The notes under the pieces are model-generated. The model was not told the origin of the DNA. It did not search any database and was given only the letters and a program-made list of their open reading frames with translations. A DNA stretch of 64,000 bases from JBKQHQ01 sp052148715 (GTDB lineage Bacteria > Pseudomonadota > Alphaproteobacteria > Rhizobiales > Xanthobacteraceae), in NCBI GenBank assembly GCA_052148715.1, contig JBKQHQ010000008.1:1-64000 (forward strand), read 5' to 3'. A program made the translations under genes and the position numbers. Each line of letters opens with the position of its first letter. Position 1 is the stretch's first letter. Below, piece after piece: positions 44,626 to 53,477 of this stretch.

Positions 44626-45564
44626 CTAGCGATCGGGCACGAAAACAAGCCCTAACGACGCGGGCGCGGCGGCACCGGCGCTCGCACGCGCGCGTGAAAT
44701 AAGGACCAGAACAATAACGGTCGCGAGATAAGGAAGGCTCGACATCAATTGAGACGGAATCCCCAAGCCCGCGCCTTGGGCGTGGAGCTGGAGGATCGTC
44801 ACCGCGCCGAACAGATACGCCCCGGCTGCCAGCCGCGCCGGGCGCCATGAGGCGAACACGACAAGCGCAAGCGCGATCCACCCGCGTCCGGCGGTCATGC
44901 CGGGGATGAAGAACGGCGTATAGGCAAGCGGTAAATAGGCGCCGGCAAGGCCCGCGCAAGCGCCGCCGAACAGCACCGCCAGCATGCGGATTTTTAGCAC
45001 CGGATAGCCGAGCGCGTGGGCGGAAGCGTGATTGTCGCCGACGGCGCGCAGCACGAGCCCGGCGCGCGTGCGATAGAGGGACCACCCGATCCCGATTACG
45101 AGCGCGATCGAGCAGTAAACAAACGCGTTCTGCCCGAACAGGATGCGGCCGATGAAGGGCAAGCCGGTCAACAGTGGAACCACGAGCGACGGCGCCGGAG
45201 CGATCCGTTCGCCGACGAGGCCGGCGCCGATCAGGCCCGAGGCGCCGACGCCGAGGATGGTCAGCGCCAGCCCCGTGGCCACCTGATTGACCGCGAGCCC
45301 CAGCGTGAGCATACCGAAAATCGCCCCCATGGCCGCCCCCGCCAGGATGCCGCAGACCGCGCCGACGAGGATCGAGCCGGTCAAATAGGCTCCGGCAAAT
45401 CCGCAGGCCGCGCCCATGATCATCATGCCTTCGACGCCGAGATTGAGCACGCCCGAGCGCTCGACCACGAGCTCTCCCGCCGCCGCGAGCAAGAGCGGCG
45501 TCGAAGCGGCAATCACCGAGAGGATGATGGCCTCTGTTAGATTGACAGCATCAAGTATGCCCAT
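44626..45564 (-). CDS. ABC permease of the BMP-type nucleoside importer (second)
   Basis: Inner-membrane permease of the BPD_transp_2 class, 312 residues, with about 8 transmembrane helices. Typical blocks: ASTPLLLAAAGELVVERSGVLNLGVEGMMI (about residues 19-48) and GAVGDNHASAHALGY in the cytoplasmic loop. Its start overlaps the first permease by 14 bases. Pairs with the 45551 permease as a heterodimer. Confidence 0.92.
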   Translation of the reverse strand: MGILDAVNLTEAIILSVIAASTPLLLAAAGELVVERSGVLNLGVEGMMIMGAACGFAGAYLTGSILVGAVCGILAGAAMGAIFGMLTLGLAVNQVATGLALTILGVGASGLIGAGLVGERIAPAPSLVVPLLTGLPFIGRILFGQNAFVYCSIALVIGIGWSLYRTRAGLVLRAVGDNHASAHALGYPVLKIRMLAVLFGGACAGLAGAYLPLAYTPFFIPGMTAGRGWIALALVVFASWRPARLAAGAYLFGAVTILQLHAQGAGLGIPSQLMSSLPYLATVIVLVLISRARASAGAAAPASLGLVFVPDR

Positions 45565-46642
45565 GGGCGGCCTTGACGTGCGGGTTGACGAGACGAATGC
45601 GGTAGAGAACCAGCGAATCGCAGGCGAGCACGAAGAACAGCAGGATCCCCTGGAAGACTTTGGTCAGATCGAGGGGAACCTTTATGGCGATTTGCGCTTG
45701 CTCGCCGCCGATGAACGTCAGCGCCAAGAACAGTCCGGCGATCAGAATGCCGATCGGATTGAGCCGCCCCAGGAACGCGACGATGATGGCGGTGAAGCCA
45801 TAGCCCGGCGAAATCGCTGGCGCCAAATGTCCGATCGGTCCGGCCACTTCGATGATGCCGGCCAAGCCCGCTAGGGCGCCGGATATGGCGAAGGTCAGGA
45901 GCACCAGGCGGCTCGCATCGAAGCCGCCAAAGCGCGCCGCCTTCGGCGCGGAGCCGACGACGCGGATTTCGAATCCCATGATCGTTCGCCCAAGCACGAG
46001 CGAGGCCAAGGCGACGACTGCGAGGGCGATCAGCGCCCCGGCATGCACGCGCGTGCCCGCGAGGAGCAACGGGACCGTGGCGACCGGGTCAAACTCGGCC
46101 GTGGTCGGAAAGTTGAAGCCGTGCGGATCGCGCCAGGGGCCGCGCACCAGATAGTCGAGCAAGAAATCGGCGATGTAAACGAGCATGAGGCTCGTGAGGA
46201 TCTCGCTCGCTCCAAATCGCACCTTGCAGATAGCGGGGATCAGCGCATAGAGGGCGCCCGCCAGCGCCCCGAGCAGAAGCATCGCCGGCCAGACCCAGTA
46301 GCCGACATCGGTGCCTTGCGTCTTCACCGCCAGCCAGCTTCCGCCGACCGCGCCGATCAGCAGCTGTCCTTCGGCGCCGATATTCCAAACGTTGGCGATG
46401 TAGCAAAGCGACAGCCCGATGGCGATCATCACCAGTGGCGTCGCTTTCACCACTATTTCCTGCAGAGAGTAGCTGTCGGTCAGCGGATCGAGGAAATAAA
46501 CCGCGAGCGCGGTTGCCGGATTCTTGCCGAGCAGCGCGAACAGGACGCCCATCGTCACGAGCGTGAAGGCAACCGCGATCAGCGGCGAGGCGATCGCGGC
46601 CCTGATCGAGCGCTCGGCGCGCCGCTCAAGCACCAACTGCAT
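45551..46642 (-). CDS. ABC permease of the BMP-type nucleoside importer (first)
   Basis: Permease of 363 residues, class BPD_transp_2, about 9 to 10 helices. Family blocks: TPLVMIAIGLSLCYIANVWNIGAEGQLLIGA (about 69-99) and GSAPKAARFGGFDASRLV in the loop. The start lies 17 bases inside the ATPase gene. N-terminal TM1 begins after a basic stretch of about 15 residues. Confidence 0.92.
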   Translation of the reverse strand: MQLVLERRAERSIRAAIASPLIAVAFTLVTMGVLFALLGKNPATALAVYFLDPLTDSYSLQEIVVKATPLVMIAIGLSLCYIANVWNIGAEGQLLIGAVGGSWLAVKTQGTDVGYWVWPAMLLLGALAGALYALIPAICKVRFGASEILTSLMLVYIADFLLDYLVRGPWRDPHGFNFPTTAEFDPVATVPLLLAGTRVHAGALIALAVVALASLVLGRTIMGFEIRVVGSAPKAARFGGFDASRLVLLTFAISGALAGLAGIIEVAGPIGHLAPAISPGYGFTAIIVAFLGRLNPIGILIAGLFLALTFIGGEQAQIAIKVPLDLTKVFQGILLFFVLACDSLVLYRIRLVNPHVKAAHGHT

Positions 46643-48209
46643 GGCCCTGCTCCTGCGGCTGCTGTGGGGCTTCCATGCCGCCGCCCATGCGCAAGCCGAT
46701 GGCGTCGCGATCGACGGCCCTCACGTCGAGTGGATCGGACAGACGTCCGCGGAAGATGACCGCGATGCGGTCCGCGATCTCGAACAGCTCGTCGAGGTCC
46801 TGGCTGATGACCAAGACCGCGGCGCCGCGGCTGGCGAGGTCTATCAACGCTTGCCGGATGGTGGCCGCCGCCCCGGCATCGACCCCCCACGTCGGCTGGC
46901 TGACGACCAAGACGCCTGGTTCGCGCAAGATCTCACGGCCGACCACGAATTTTTGCAGATTTCCGCCGGACAGGCTCGCGGCTTCGGGGTCGCGCTTGCT
47001 TTTGCGCACGTCGAAGGCCGCCGTCGTACGGTCAACGGCCGCGAGCGCCGCCTTCTTGTCGATCAGGCTGTGATGCACCATCCCGCTCGCGGCATGGCCG
47101 GTGAGCAGAGCATTTTCCGACAGCCGCATCCGCGGCACCGTGGCGTGGCCAAGCCGTTCCTCGGGCACAAAAGCCGCGCCGAGCCGGCGCCGTTCGTTGA
47201 TGGACGCGTACCCCGCTGCCTGTCCGTCGATGACGACGGCGCCGTCGCTCGGCGCCAACCGCTCGCCGGAGAGGGCGGCAAACAACTCGTCCTGACCGTT
47301 GCCGGCGATCCCGGCGAGGCCGACGATCTCGCCGCCTCGCACGTCGAGCGAAATCCCATCAAGCCGAACGCCGTGCGGATCGTCGGGCTCGAGGCTCAGC
47401 GAGCGCAGGACGAGGCGCGGCGGCGCGGCGATGCGGCCGGAATGAGCCCGTACCTCGCCGATATCGGCTCCGACCATCATGCGCGCCAACGATACCGGTG
47501 TCTCCGCGCGCGGATCGCAACTCGCGACTTTTTTGGCGGTTCGCAGGATGGTCGCCGTATCACATAGGCGCCTCACCTCGTCGAGCTTGTGGCTGATATA
47601 GAGGATGGCGCGTCCCTCTCCCTTCAGCCGCTCGAGCGTGACAAACAGCTGATCCGCCTCCTGCGGCGTGAGCACGGCGGTCGGCTCGTCGAGGATCAAG
47701 AGCTTGGGATTTTGCATGAGCGCGCGCACGATCTCGATGCGCTGGCGCTCCCCGACCGACAGCCGCCAGACCTCGCGCTTCGGGTCGAGCGGCAGCCCGT
47801 AGACGCGCGAGACCTCGGCCAGCCGAGCCGCCAGCTCGGGCAAGGATTCGCGCGGCGGCAAGCCCAACGCCACGTTCTCGGCGACGGTCAGATTCTCGAA
47901 CAGCGAGAAGTGCTGAAACACCATGGCGATGCCGAGTGCGCGCGCGTCGGCAGGCCCCCCGCTGAGCTCGACCCTCGCGCCCATCCAGCGCAGCTCTCCG
48001 GCGCTCGGCTGGATCAGGCCATAGACGATCTTGACCAGCGTCGACTTGCCCGCGCCGTTCTCGCCCAGGAGGGCATGGATTTCGTTCGGCCAAAGCTCGA
48101 GATCGATGTTGTCGTTAGCCGTGAAGGTGCCGAACCGCTTGCTGATGCCGATCAGCTGCAACAGCGGTGTTTGCTCCGGGGAAACTGCGACCGGCGTCGG
48201 ATCAAGCAT
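46626..48209 (-). CDS. double ABC ATPase of the BMP-type nucleoside importer
   Basis: A 527-residue ATPase with two nucleotide-binding domains. The first has Walker A GENGAGKSTL, signature LSVGERQRIEI and Walker B LLILDEPTAVL. The second has the degenerate Walker A region AGIAGNGQDELF and the signature LSGGNLQKFVVGREI, as usual for this class, so only one site is canonical. ATG 48209 (GGGGAG upstream) is preferred; ATG 48236 is in frame nine codons earlier. A 195-base gap with a repeat separates it from xdhC. Confidence 0.92.
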   Translation of the reverse strand: MLDPTPVAVSPEQTPLLQLIGISKRFGTFTANDNIDLELWPNEIHALLGENGAGKSTLVKIVYGLIQPSAGELRWMGARVELSGGPADARALGIAMVFQHFSLFENLTVAENVALGLPPRESLPELAARLAEVSRVYGLPLDPKREVWRLSVGERQRIEIVRALMQNPKLLILDEPTAVLTPQEADQLFVTLERLKGEGRAILYISHKLDEVRRLCDTATILRTAKKVASCDPRAETPVSLARMMVGADIGEVRAHSGRIAAPPRLVLRSLSLEPDDPHGVRLDGISLDVRGGEIVGLAGIAGNGQDELFAALSGERLAPSDGAVVIDGQAAGYASINERRRLGAAFVPEERLGHATVPRMRLSENALLTGHAASGMVHHSLIDKKAALAAVDRTTAAFDVRKSKRDPEAASLSGGNLQKFVVGREILREPGVLVVSQPTWGVDAGAAATIRQALIDLASRGAAVLVISQDLDELFEIADRIAVIFRGRLSDPLDVRAVDRDAIGLRMGGGMEAPQQPQEQGHAVGA

Positions 48210-48252
48210 CGGCCGCGCTCCCCGGACGAAGCGCATTGGCGCGCCGACCTTT

Positions 48253-48403
48253 ACCTCTCCCCGCTTGCGGGGAGAGGTCGGAACAAGCGCGTCTTTGCGC
48301 TTGTTCCGGGTGAGGGGCGCGCGCGGCGAGTCTGAGCCTGCGGAGGGGCCCCCTCACCCGACGCGCTGCGCGCGCCGACCTCTCCCCGCAAGCGGGGAGA
48401 GGT
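48253..48403. repeat. composite REP-like element (paired 26-bp palindromes)
   Basis: ACCTCTCCCCGC/GCGGGGAGAGGT palindromes occur twice (48253-48278 and 48378-48403) with opposite loop sequence, so the whole is an inverted pair. Between them lie GAACAAGCGC (48281-48290) / GCGCTTGTTC (48297-48306) and a GGGTGAGGGG...CCCCTCACCC pair. This layout is a widespread dispersed element in Hyphomicrobiales. It sits between xdhC and the importer genes and could form a very stable mRNA structure. Confidence 0.8.
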
Positions 48404-48431
48404 GTGAAGGTCGCCGCAAGCAAACTCGGTC

Positions 48432-49439
48432 TCACGATGCGATCTCGTCGGAAAATACGTTAGATCCGGCCGCCGGCACGTGCGCCAGGGTGGCATCGCG
48501 AACGATCAGGAGCTGGGCGGCAATCGCGGCGGCGATCGCCGCCGGGGCCTTGTCGCGGATGGCGGTCAGCCCGATCGGACAAATCAGTTTCTCCATTGCG
48601 GCATCGGCGATACCGATCTGCCGCATGGCGCTCTCGAACCGGGCGCGCTTGGTCGCGCTGCCGATGAGGCCGAGATAAGCGAAGCGGCCGGCCTTCAGCG
48701 CCGCCGCGACGACGTCAAGATCAAGCGCGTGGCTATGGGTCATCACCGCCACGAAGGCGCCTGGGGGTGCGCTGTCAAGAATGCACACGGGCTCGGGGGC
48801 GGCAATGCACGCGACGTTTGCGGGGACGTGCGAGGGAAACGCCGAGGGACGGGGATCGATCCAAGTTACCGAGAAGGGCAGGGGAGCCAGCGCCAGGACT
48901 AGGCTGCGTCCTACATGGCCGGCGCCGAACAGATAAAGTGGCGTCGCTTCGGTTCCGAAGCGTTCAAGGATGCTGCCGTCCTGCAGCTTGCTGTAGGAAG
49001 TGCCGGCCGGCTTGGCGACCGCTTCCGCCGCGAGCGGCTGGCGCATAATGCGCGCGCCCTCCTGCGTCCCGACGGTGACGACGCAACCGGCGCGCTCCGC
49101 GGCGGCGAGCCTCGCCACCCATTTTTGATCCGCCCGCCCAAATCGCTCCAAGGTCAGGGTGACGCGACCGCCGCAGCATTGGCCGAGATCGGGACCGAGC
49201 GCTTGGTCGAGCCGGCGGACCGAGCGCGTCGCCGCGCGCGACAGCAGTAATTGGGCCTCGGCAAGCGCCATCCATTCCAAGGTGCCGCCGCCGATCGTTC
49301 CTGAAAAGCCGCCGTCCGGCCGCACCAGCAGGCGGGCGCCAACCTCGCGCGGGGTCGAGCCGCGGGCTTCAACGAGCGTGACCAAGACCGCCGCACCCTG
49401 TTCGCTGATAAATCGCTCTATGGTCGGCCAGACGAGCAC
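48432..49439 (-). CDS. xdhC: xanthine dehydrogenase accessory protein XdhC
   Basis: Chaperone of 335 residues that binds the molybdenum cofactor, protects its sulfurated form and inserts it into XdhB. The N-terminal XdhC/CoxI domain is marked by VEARGSTPREVGARLLV and the GGTLEWMALAEA segment (about residues 22-75). The C-terminal Rossmann domain starts at LYLFGAGHVGRSLV and includes MTHSHALDLDVV and YLGLIGSATKRARF. GTG start at 49439, nine bases after the xdhB stop. Confidence 0.93.
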   Translation of the reverse strand: MLVWPTIERFISEQGAAVLVTLVEARGSTPREVGARLLVRPDGGFSGTIGGGTLEWMALAEAQLLLSRAATRSVRRLDQALGPDLGQCCGGRVTLTLERFGRADQKWVARLAAAERAGCVVTVGTQEGARIMRQPLAAEAVAKPAGTSYSKLQDGSILERFGTEATPLYLFGAGHVGRSLVLALAPLPFSVTWIDPRPSAFPSHVPANVACIAAPEPVCILDSAPPGAFVAVMTHSHALDLDVVAAALKAGRFAYLGLIGSATKRARFESAMRQIGIADAAMEKLICPIGLTAIRDKAPAAIAAAIAAQLLIVRDATLAHVPAAGSNVFSDEIAS

Positions 49440-49448
49440 AGCTTCGCC

Positions 49449-51767
49449 TCAATGGGAAGTCACAGCGCGGATGGCATGCAAGATCGATTCCGCCGTGGCG
49501 GGCGCATCGAGGGGCACCGGCCGGTCGGGCGCGAGGCTGTGAATCGCATCGGCAATCGCTGCAAACACCGCGATCGCCAACATCAGTGGCGGCTCCCCGA
49601 CGGCCTTCGATCGATAGATCGTGTCCTCGCGATTGTCACCGTCGTAAAGGGCGACACGGAAATCGGCCGGCACGTCGGACGCACAAGGGATCTTGTAGGT
49701 CGAAGGCGCATGGGTGAGCAGGCGACCTTGCGCATCGAAGACCAACTCCTCGGTGGTCAGCCAACCCATGCCCTGCACGAACCCTCCCTCGATTTGGCCG
49801 AGGTCGACAGCCGGGTTGAGCGAGCGGCCCACGTCATGGAGGATGTCGACGCGCTCGACTTTGCTCTCGCCCGTGACGGTGTCGAGGAGAACCTCGGCGC
49901 AAGCGGCCCCATAGGCGAAGTAGAAAAACGGCCGGCCGCGTCCCTTCTGCGCGTCCCAGTGTATCTTCGGGGTGCGATAGAAGCCCGTCGACGACAGGGA
50001 AATCTGCCCCAGATAGGCTTTGCGCAGCAGCGCGGCGAACGGCATCGCCTCGTTGCCGATGAATACGTGATTGTCGCGGAAGGTGATCTGGTCGGCCGGA
50101 ACGGCAAAGGTTTCCGCCGCAAAGTCGATGAGTCGATCCTTGATCGTCGCTGCCGCCGCGCGTGCGGCCATTCCGTTGAGATCGGACCCGGCCGACGCAG
50201 CGGTCGCCGAGGTGTTGGGCACCTTCGCCGTCGTCGTCGCCGTGATCCTGACCCGATCGAGATCGATCCCGAACTCCTCGGCGACGACCTGGGCGACCTT
50301 GACGAACAGCCCTTGTCCCATTTCGGTGCCGCCGTGGTTTAGATGCACGGTGCCGTCCTGATAGACATGGACGAGGGCGCCGGCCTGGTTCAGGTGCGTC
50401 GTCGTGAATGAAATCCCGAATTTGACCGGCGTCAGGGCGAGCCCGCGCCGCAAGATCGGGCCGCCCGCATTGAAGGCGGCGATCTCCTCTCGCCGCCGCC
50501 GATAGTCGGCTGAGCGTTCCAGGCTGTCGATTAGGTCGGGAAGGATATTGTCGGTCACGTGCATGCCATAGGGCGTCAGGTCGCGGCCTTCGCCGTACAG
50601 ATTACGCTTGCGCACGTCGAGCGGATCAAGACCGAGCGACCAGGCGATCTCGTCGATCGCCCGCTCGATCACCATCATGCCCTGCGGACCGCCGAATCCG
50701 CGGAAAGCCGTGTTCGACACCGTATGGGTCTTCATCCGCTTGCTTGCGATCTTGGCGGCGGGCAGGAAATAGCCGTTGTCGACGTGGAACATGGCGCGAT
50801 CGTTGATCCCACCCGAAAGGTCGGCCGAATAGCCGCAGCGTGAGGACATGGTGACATCGCAGGCGTAGATGCGGCCGGTGTCGTCGAAGCCGACAGCGTA
50901 GTCGGCGCGGAAGTCGTGGCGCTTGCCGGTCATGATCATGTCATCGTCGCGGTCGAGCCGAACCTTGCAGGGGCGGCCGGTGACGTGGGCGCCGAGCGCC
51001 GCAATCGCCGCCCATTGCGCGGCCTGGGTTTCCTTGCCGCCGAAAGCGCCCCCCATTCGCCGTACCTCGACTGTGACGGCCGCATGCGGCTTATCGAGCA
51101 TCAGCGCGATCAAATGCTGCAGCTCGCTCGGATGCTGGGTCGACGAATGGACCAATATCGCGTCCTCGTCAGGGATCGCGAGCGCCACTTGGCCCTCCAG
51201 GTAGAAATGCTCCTGACCGCCGATCCGCAGCGTTCCGGCAATCCGTCGGGCGCTTGCGGCCAACGCCCCCTCGCTGTCGCCCATGACGAAGGTCTGGTCG
51301 GGCAGAACGCGAGACTCGGCCGCAAGCGCATCGTCGACCGTCACGAGGGGCTCCTCGGCCTCGACCTCGATCTGCGCCAGCAATGCCGCCCGCCGCGCAA
51401 CGTCGCGCGTTTCGGCGACAACCGCAAAGAGGACCTGTCCGTGGAATTCGACGACGCCGTCGGCGAACATCGGATCATCGCCCTTCACTGGACTCACGTC
51501 ATTGCGTCCGGGAATGTCGGCGGCAGTCAGCACCGCGATGACGCCGGCGGCGGCCCGCACCGGATCAAGGTCGAGACGCTTGACGCGGCCGCGGGCGACC
51601 GGCGAGCCGCGCACCGCCACGTGCAGCGTCCCTTCCGGCTCGCGGATATCGTCCACATAGACGGCGCTGCCGCAGACGTGCCGGACAGCGGAATCGTGCG
51701 CGAATGCCGCGCCGGCAACCCGCTGCGGCGTGGCGGCGGGCGGTTCAGGAGGCCGATGCATGGGCAT
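49449..51767 (-). CDS. xdhB: xanthine dehydrogenase, molybdopterin-binding subunit
   Basis: Catalytic subunit of 772 residues oxidising hypoxanthine and xanthine to urate. Key xanthine-oxidase residues are present: Glu in GGAFGGKETQ, Arg in NTAFRGFGGPQG (purine orientation) and the catalytic base Glu in KAVGEPPLML. Start ATG 51767 lies inside xdhA (23-base overlap), so the subunits are translated together. It receives xanthine from GuaD. Length and motifs match the two-subunit bacterial XdhAB, distinct from the three-subunit enzyme at 39-43 kb. Confidence 0.95.
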   Translation of the reverse strand: MPMHRPPEPPAATPQRVAGAAFAHDSAVRHVCGSAVYVDDIREPEGTLHVAVRGSPVARGRVKRLDLDPVRAAAGVIAVLTAADIPGRNDVSPVKGDDPMFADGVVEFHGQVLFAVVAETRDVARRAALLAQIEVEAEEPLVTVDDALAAESRVLPDQTFVMGDSEGALAASARRIAGTLRIGGQEHFYLEGQVALAIPDEDAILVHSSTQHPSELQHLIALMLDKPHAAVTVEVRRMGGAFGGKETQAAQWAAIAALGAHVTGRPCKVRLDRDDDMIMTGKRHDFRADYAVGFDDTGRIYACDVTMSSRCGYSADLSGGINDRAMFHVDNGYFLPAAKIASKRMKTHTVSNTAFRGFGGPQGMMVIERAIDEIAWSLGLDPLDVRKRNLYGEGRDLTPYGMHVTDNILPDLIDSLERSADYRRRREEIAAFNAGGPILRRGLALTPVKFGISFTTTHLNQAGALVHVYQDGTVHLNHGGTEMGQGLFVKVAQVVAEEFGIDLDRVRITATTTAKVPNTSATAASAGSDLNGMAARAAAATIKDRLIDFAAETFAVPADQITFRDNHVFIGNEAMPFAALLRKAYLGQISLSSTGFYRTPKIHWDAQKGRGRPFFYFAYGAACAEVLLDTVTGESKVERVDILHDVGRSLNPAVDLGQIEGGFVQGMGWLTTEELVFDAQGRLLTHAPSTYKIPCASDVPADFRVALYDGDNREDTIYRSKAVGEPPLMLAIAVFAAIADAIHSLAPDRPVPLDAPATAESILHAIRAVTSH

Positions 51768-53226
51768 CCTCCCGACGCCCGACCACGCGGGTGCGGCGGG
51801 TCGAGGTTCCGCCGATCTCCGTCAGCGCCTTGCGCAGCAGTCCGCGGGCGACCTCCGCCCGATATTGCGCGCTCGCGCGCTGATCCGTGATCGGTGTGAA
51901 ATCTTGAGCGAGCGCATCAAGTGCCTTGGTCCAACTTGCGGGCGCCTGCAGATCGGCATCGCGCAGGGCCGTTTCGGTCGCGCGCGCCCGCTTCGGGATC
52001 TCGGCCATGCCGCCGAATGCGATCCGTGCATCGCCAATCCTGGAACCGTCGACGCTCAGCTTGAATGCGCCCATCACGGCCGAGATATCCTGATCGAGGC
52101 GCTTGGAAACTTTGTAGCAGCGGAAGCTTTCGTTGGCGCCGAGCTTTGGGACACGGACGCTGCGCACGAACTCGCCCGGCCGGCGATCCTGCCGCCGATA
52201 GCCGAGGAAGAAGGCTTCGAGCGGCAGGACGCGCGTCGTCATCCCGCATTGGAGGGTCAGCGTGCTCCCGAGCGTGATGAGGGCCGGCGGCGTGTCGCCG
52301 ATCGGGGATCCGTTGGCGATATTGCCGCCGATGGTGCCGACGGTGCGCACCTGCACGCCGGCGAAGCGGCGCATCAATTCGCCGAGGTCGGCATCGATCG
52401 CCGCAAGACAAGGGAGCGCGGCTTCGTGGCTGACGGTCGCGCCGAAGCTCACGGCATCGGCGGCATCGTCGATCGCATCGAGGCCGGCGACACGGCCAAG
52501 CCAGATGATTTTCGGCAGATCGCGCAGTTGTTTGGTCACCCACAAGCCGACATCCGTCGCGCCTGCGACCAGCACCGCGTCCGGATGGGCGGCATAGAGC
52601 GCGGCGAAGGACGCGATCGTCCGGGGTGCGGCGAAGAACGTTTCCGCGGTTCCGACCAAGAGGTCGTCGTCGTCGAGCCCGATCAATATCTGGCTCAGAT
52701 GCGGTTCCTCGGAACTGAAACGATCCGCGCTGGGTCCGGCGCAGGCCGCGAGCGCCGCGTCGACGATCGGGCGGTAGCCGGTGCAGCGACAGAGATTCCC
52801 GGCGATCCAATCATTGACCTCGGAACGGCTGACCGGCCCTCCTGCGCGCGCATGGAAGAGCGCGAACAAGGCCATCACGAATCCCGGGGTGCAAAAGCCG
52901 CACTGCGACGCATGGTGCTCGACCATGGCCTGCTGGACCGGATGCAACTCGCCATTTTGAGCGAGATCCTCGACGGTCACGACCTCGCTGCCGTCGGCCT
53001 GTCCGGCGAGCAGGATGCAGGCATTGACCGGTTCATAGACGATCTGCCCGCCGCGCCAGCGGCGCAGCACCACCGTGCAGGCACCGCAGTCGCCCTCGGC
53101 GCAGCCTTCCTTGGTCCCGGTCGCGCGCTCGCGCAATCGCAAATAATCGAGCAAAGTCAGCGCGGGTGGCGTGTCACCGAGCCGGACGCATTTGCCGCGG
53201 CGCATGAATTGGATCTCGCGACGCAT
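51745..53226 (-). CDS. xdhA: xanthine dehydrogenase, FAD/[2Fe-2S] subunit
   Basis: Small subunit of 493 residues. N-terminal ferredoxin domain with CAEGDCGACTVVL, helical cluster domain with CGFCTPGF...CRCTGY, then the FAD domain (LVGTAETFFAAP, TIGGNIANGSPIGD) and the CO_deh_flav_C domain. All eight cluster cysteines are visible. Electrons flow from the molybdenum site in XdhB through the clusters to FAD and NAD. ATG 53226. First gene of the xdhABC-importer series running leftward; divergent from a sigma-54-driven importer operon. Confidence 0.95.
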   Translation of the reverse strand: MRREIQFMRRGKCVRLGDTPPALTLLDYLRLRERATGTKEGCAEGDCGACTVVLRRWRGGQIVYEPVNACILLAGQADGSEVVTVEDLAQNGELHPVQQAMVEHHASQCGFCTPGFVMALFALFHARAGGPVSRSEVNDWIAGNLCRCTGYRPIVDAALAACAGPSADRFSSEEPHLSQILIGLDDDDLLVGTAETFFAAPRTIASFAALYAAHPDAVLVAGATDVGLWVTKQLRDLPKIIWLGRVAGLDAIDDAADAVSFGATVSHEAALPCLAAIDADLGELMRRFAGVQVRTVGTIGGNIANGSPIGDTPPALITLGSTLTLQCGMTTRVLPLEAFFLGYRRQDRRPGEFVRSVRVPKLGANESFRCYKVSKRLDQDISAVMGAFKLSVDGSRIGDARIAFGGMAEIPKRARATETALRDADLQAPASWTKALDALAQDFTPITDQRASAQYRAEVARGLLRKALTEIGGTSTRRTRVVGRREDAHASAS

Positions 53227-53416
53227 GGCTCTCCATCACCTCAACAACTTGCTGTTCATGATGTGTCAAAAGCGAATCCAACTGAAGTATCGAAATAGGG
53301 GCAGATTACTGCACAAAAAAGCGCCAGCATGACCCTCCGTGAAGCACAATACCCACTGGGCCAAAAATCAATCAGCGGAACAACAGCTTACATTAACGCC
53401 ACAGGCCGCGGGGGCA

Positions 53417-53431
53417 TGGCACGATCCTTGC
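53417..53431 (+). promoter_or_regulatory. sigma-54 (-24/-12) promoter of the dipeptide-type importer operon
   Basis: A-TGGCACG-ATCC-TTGC-G with GG and GC exactly 10 bases apart, matching the core consensus TGGCACG-N4-TTGC. Predicted start of transcription about 53443, giving a 35-base leader to ATG 53478, which has GGGGA in the leader. Confidence 0.82.
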
Positions 53432-53477
53432 GGCGCTGCACCCCAACGCGCCGCCGCGCGATATCGGGGAGATTCTT

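Noticed and set aside
48253..48403. Possible CRISPR array from the recurring 26-bp palindromes
   Set aside because: Only two copies, in inverted orientation, with self-complementary inner sequence and no cas genes; this is a REP-like element.
53311..53330. TGGCGC...GTGC match pointing to xdhA
   Set aside because: The GG-to-GC distance is 11 rather than 10 bases, which sigma-54 does not tolerate well.
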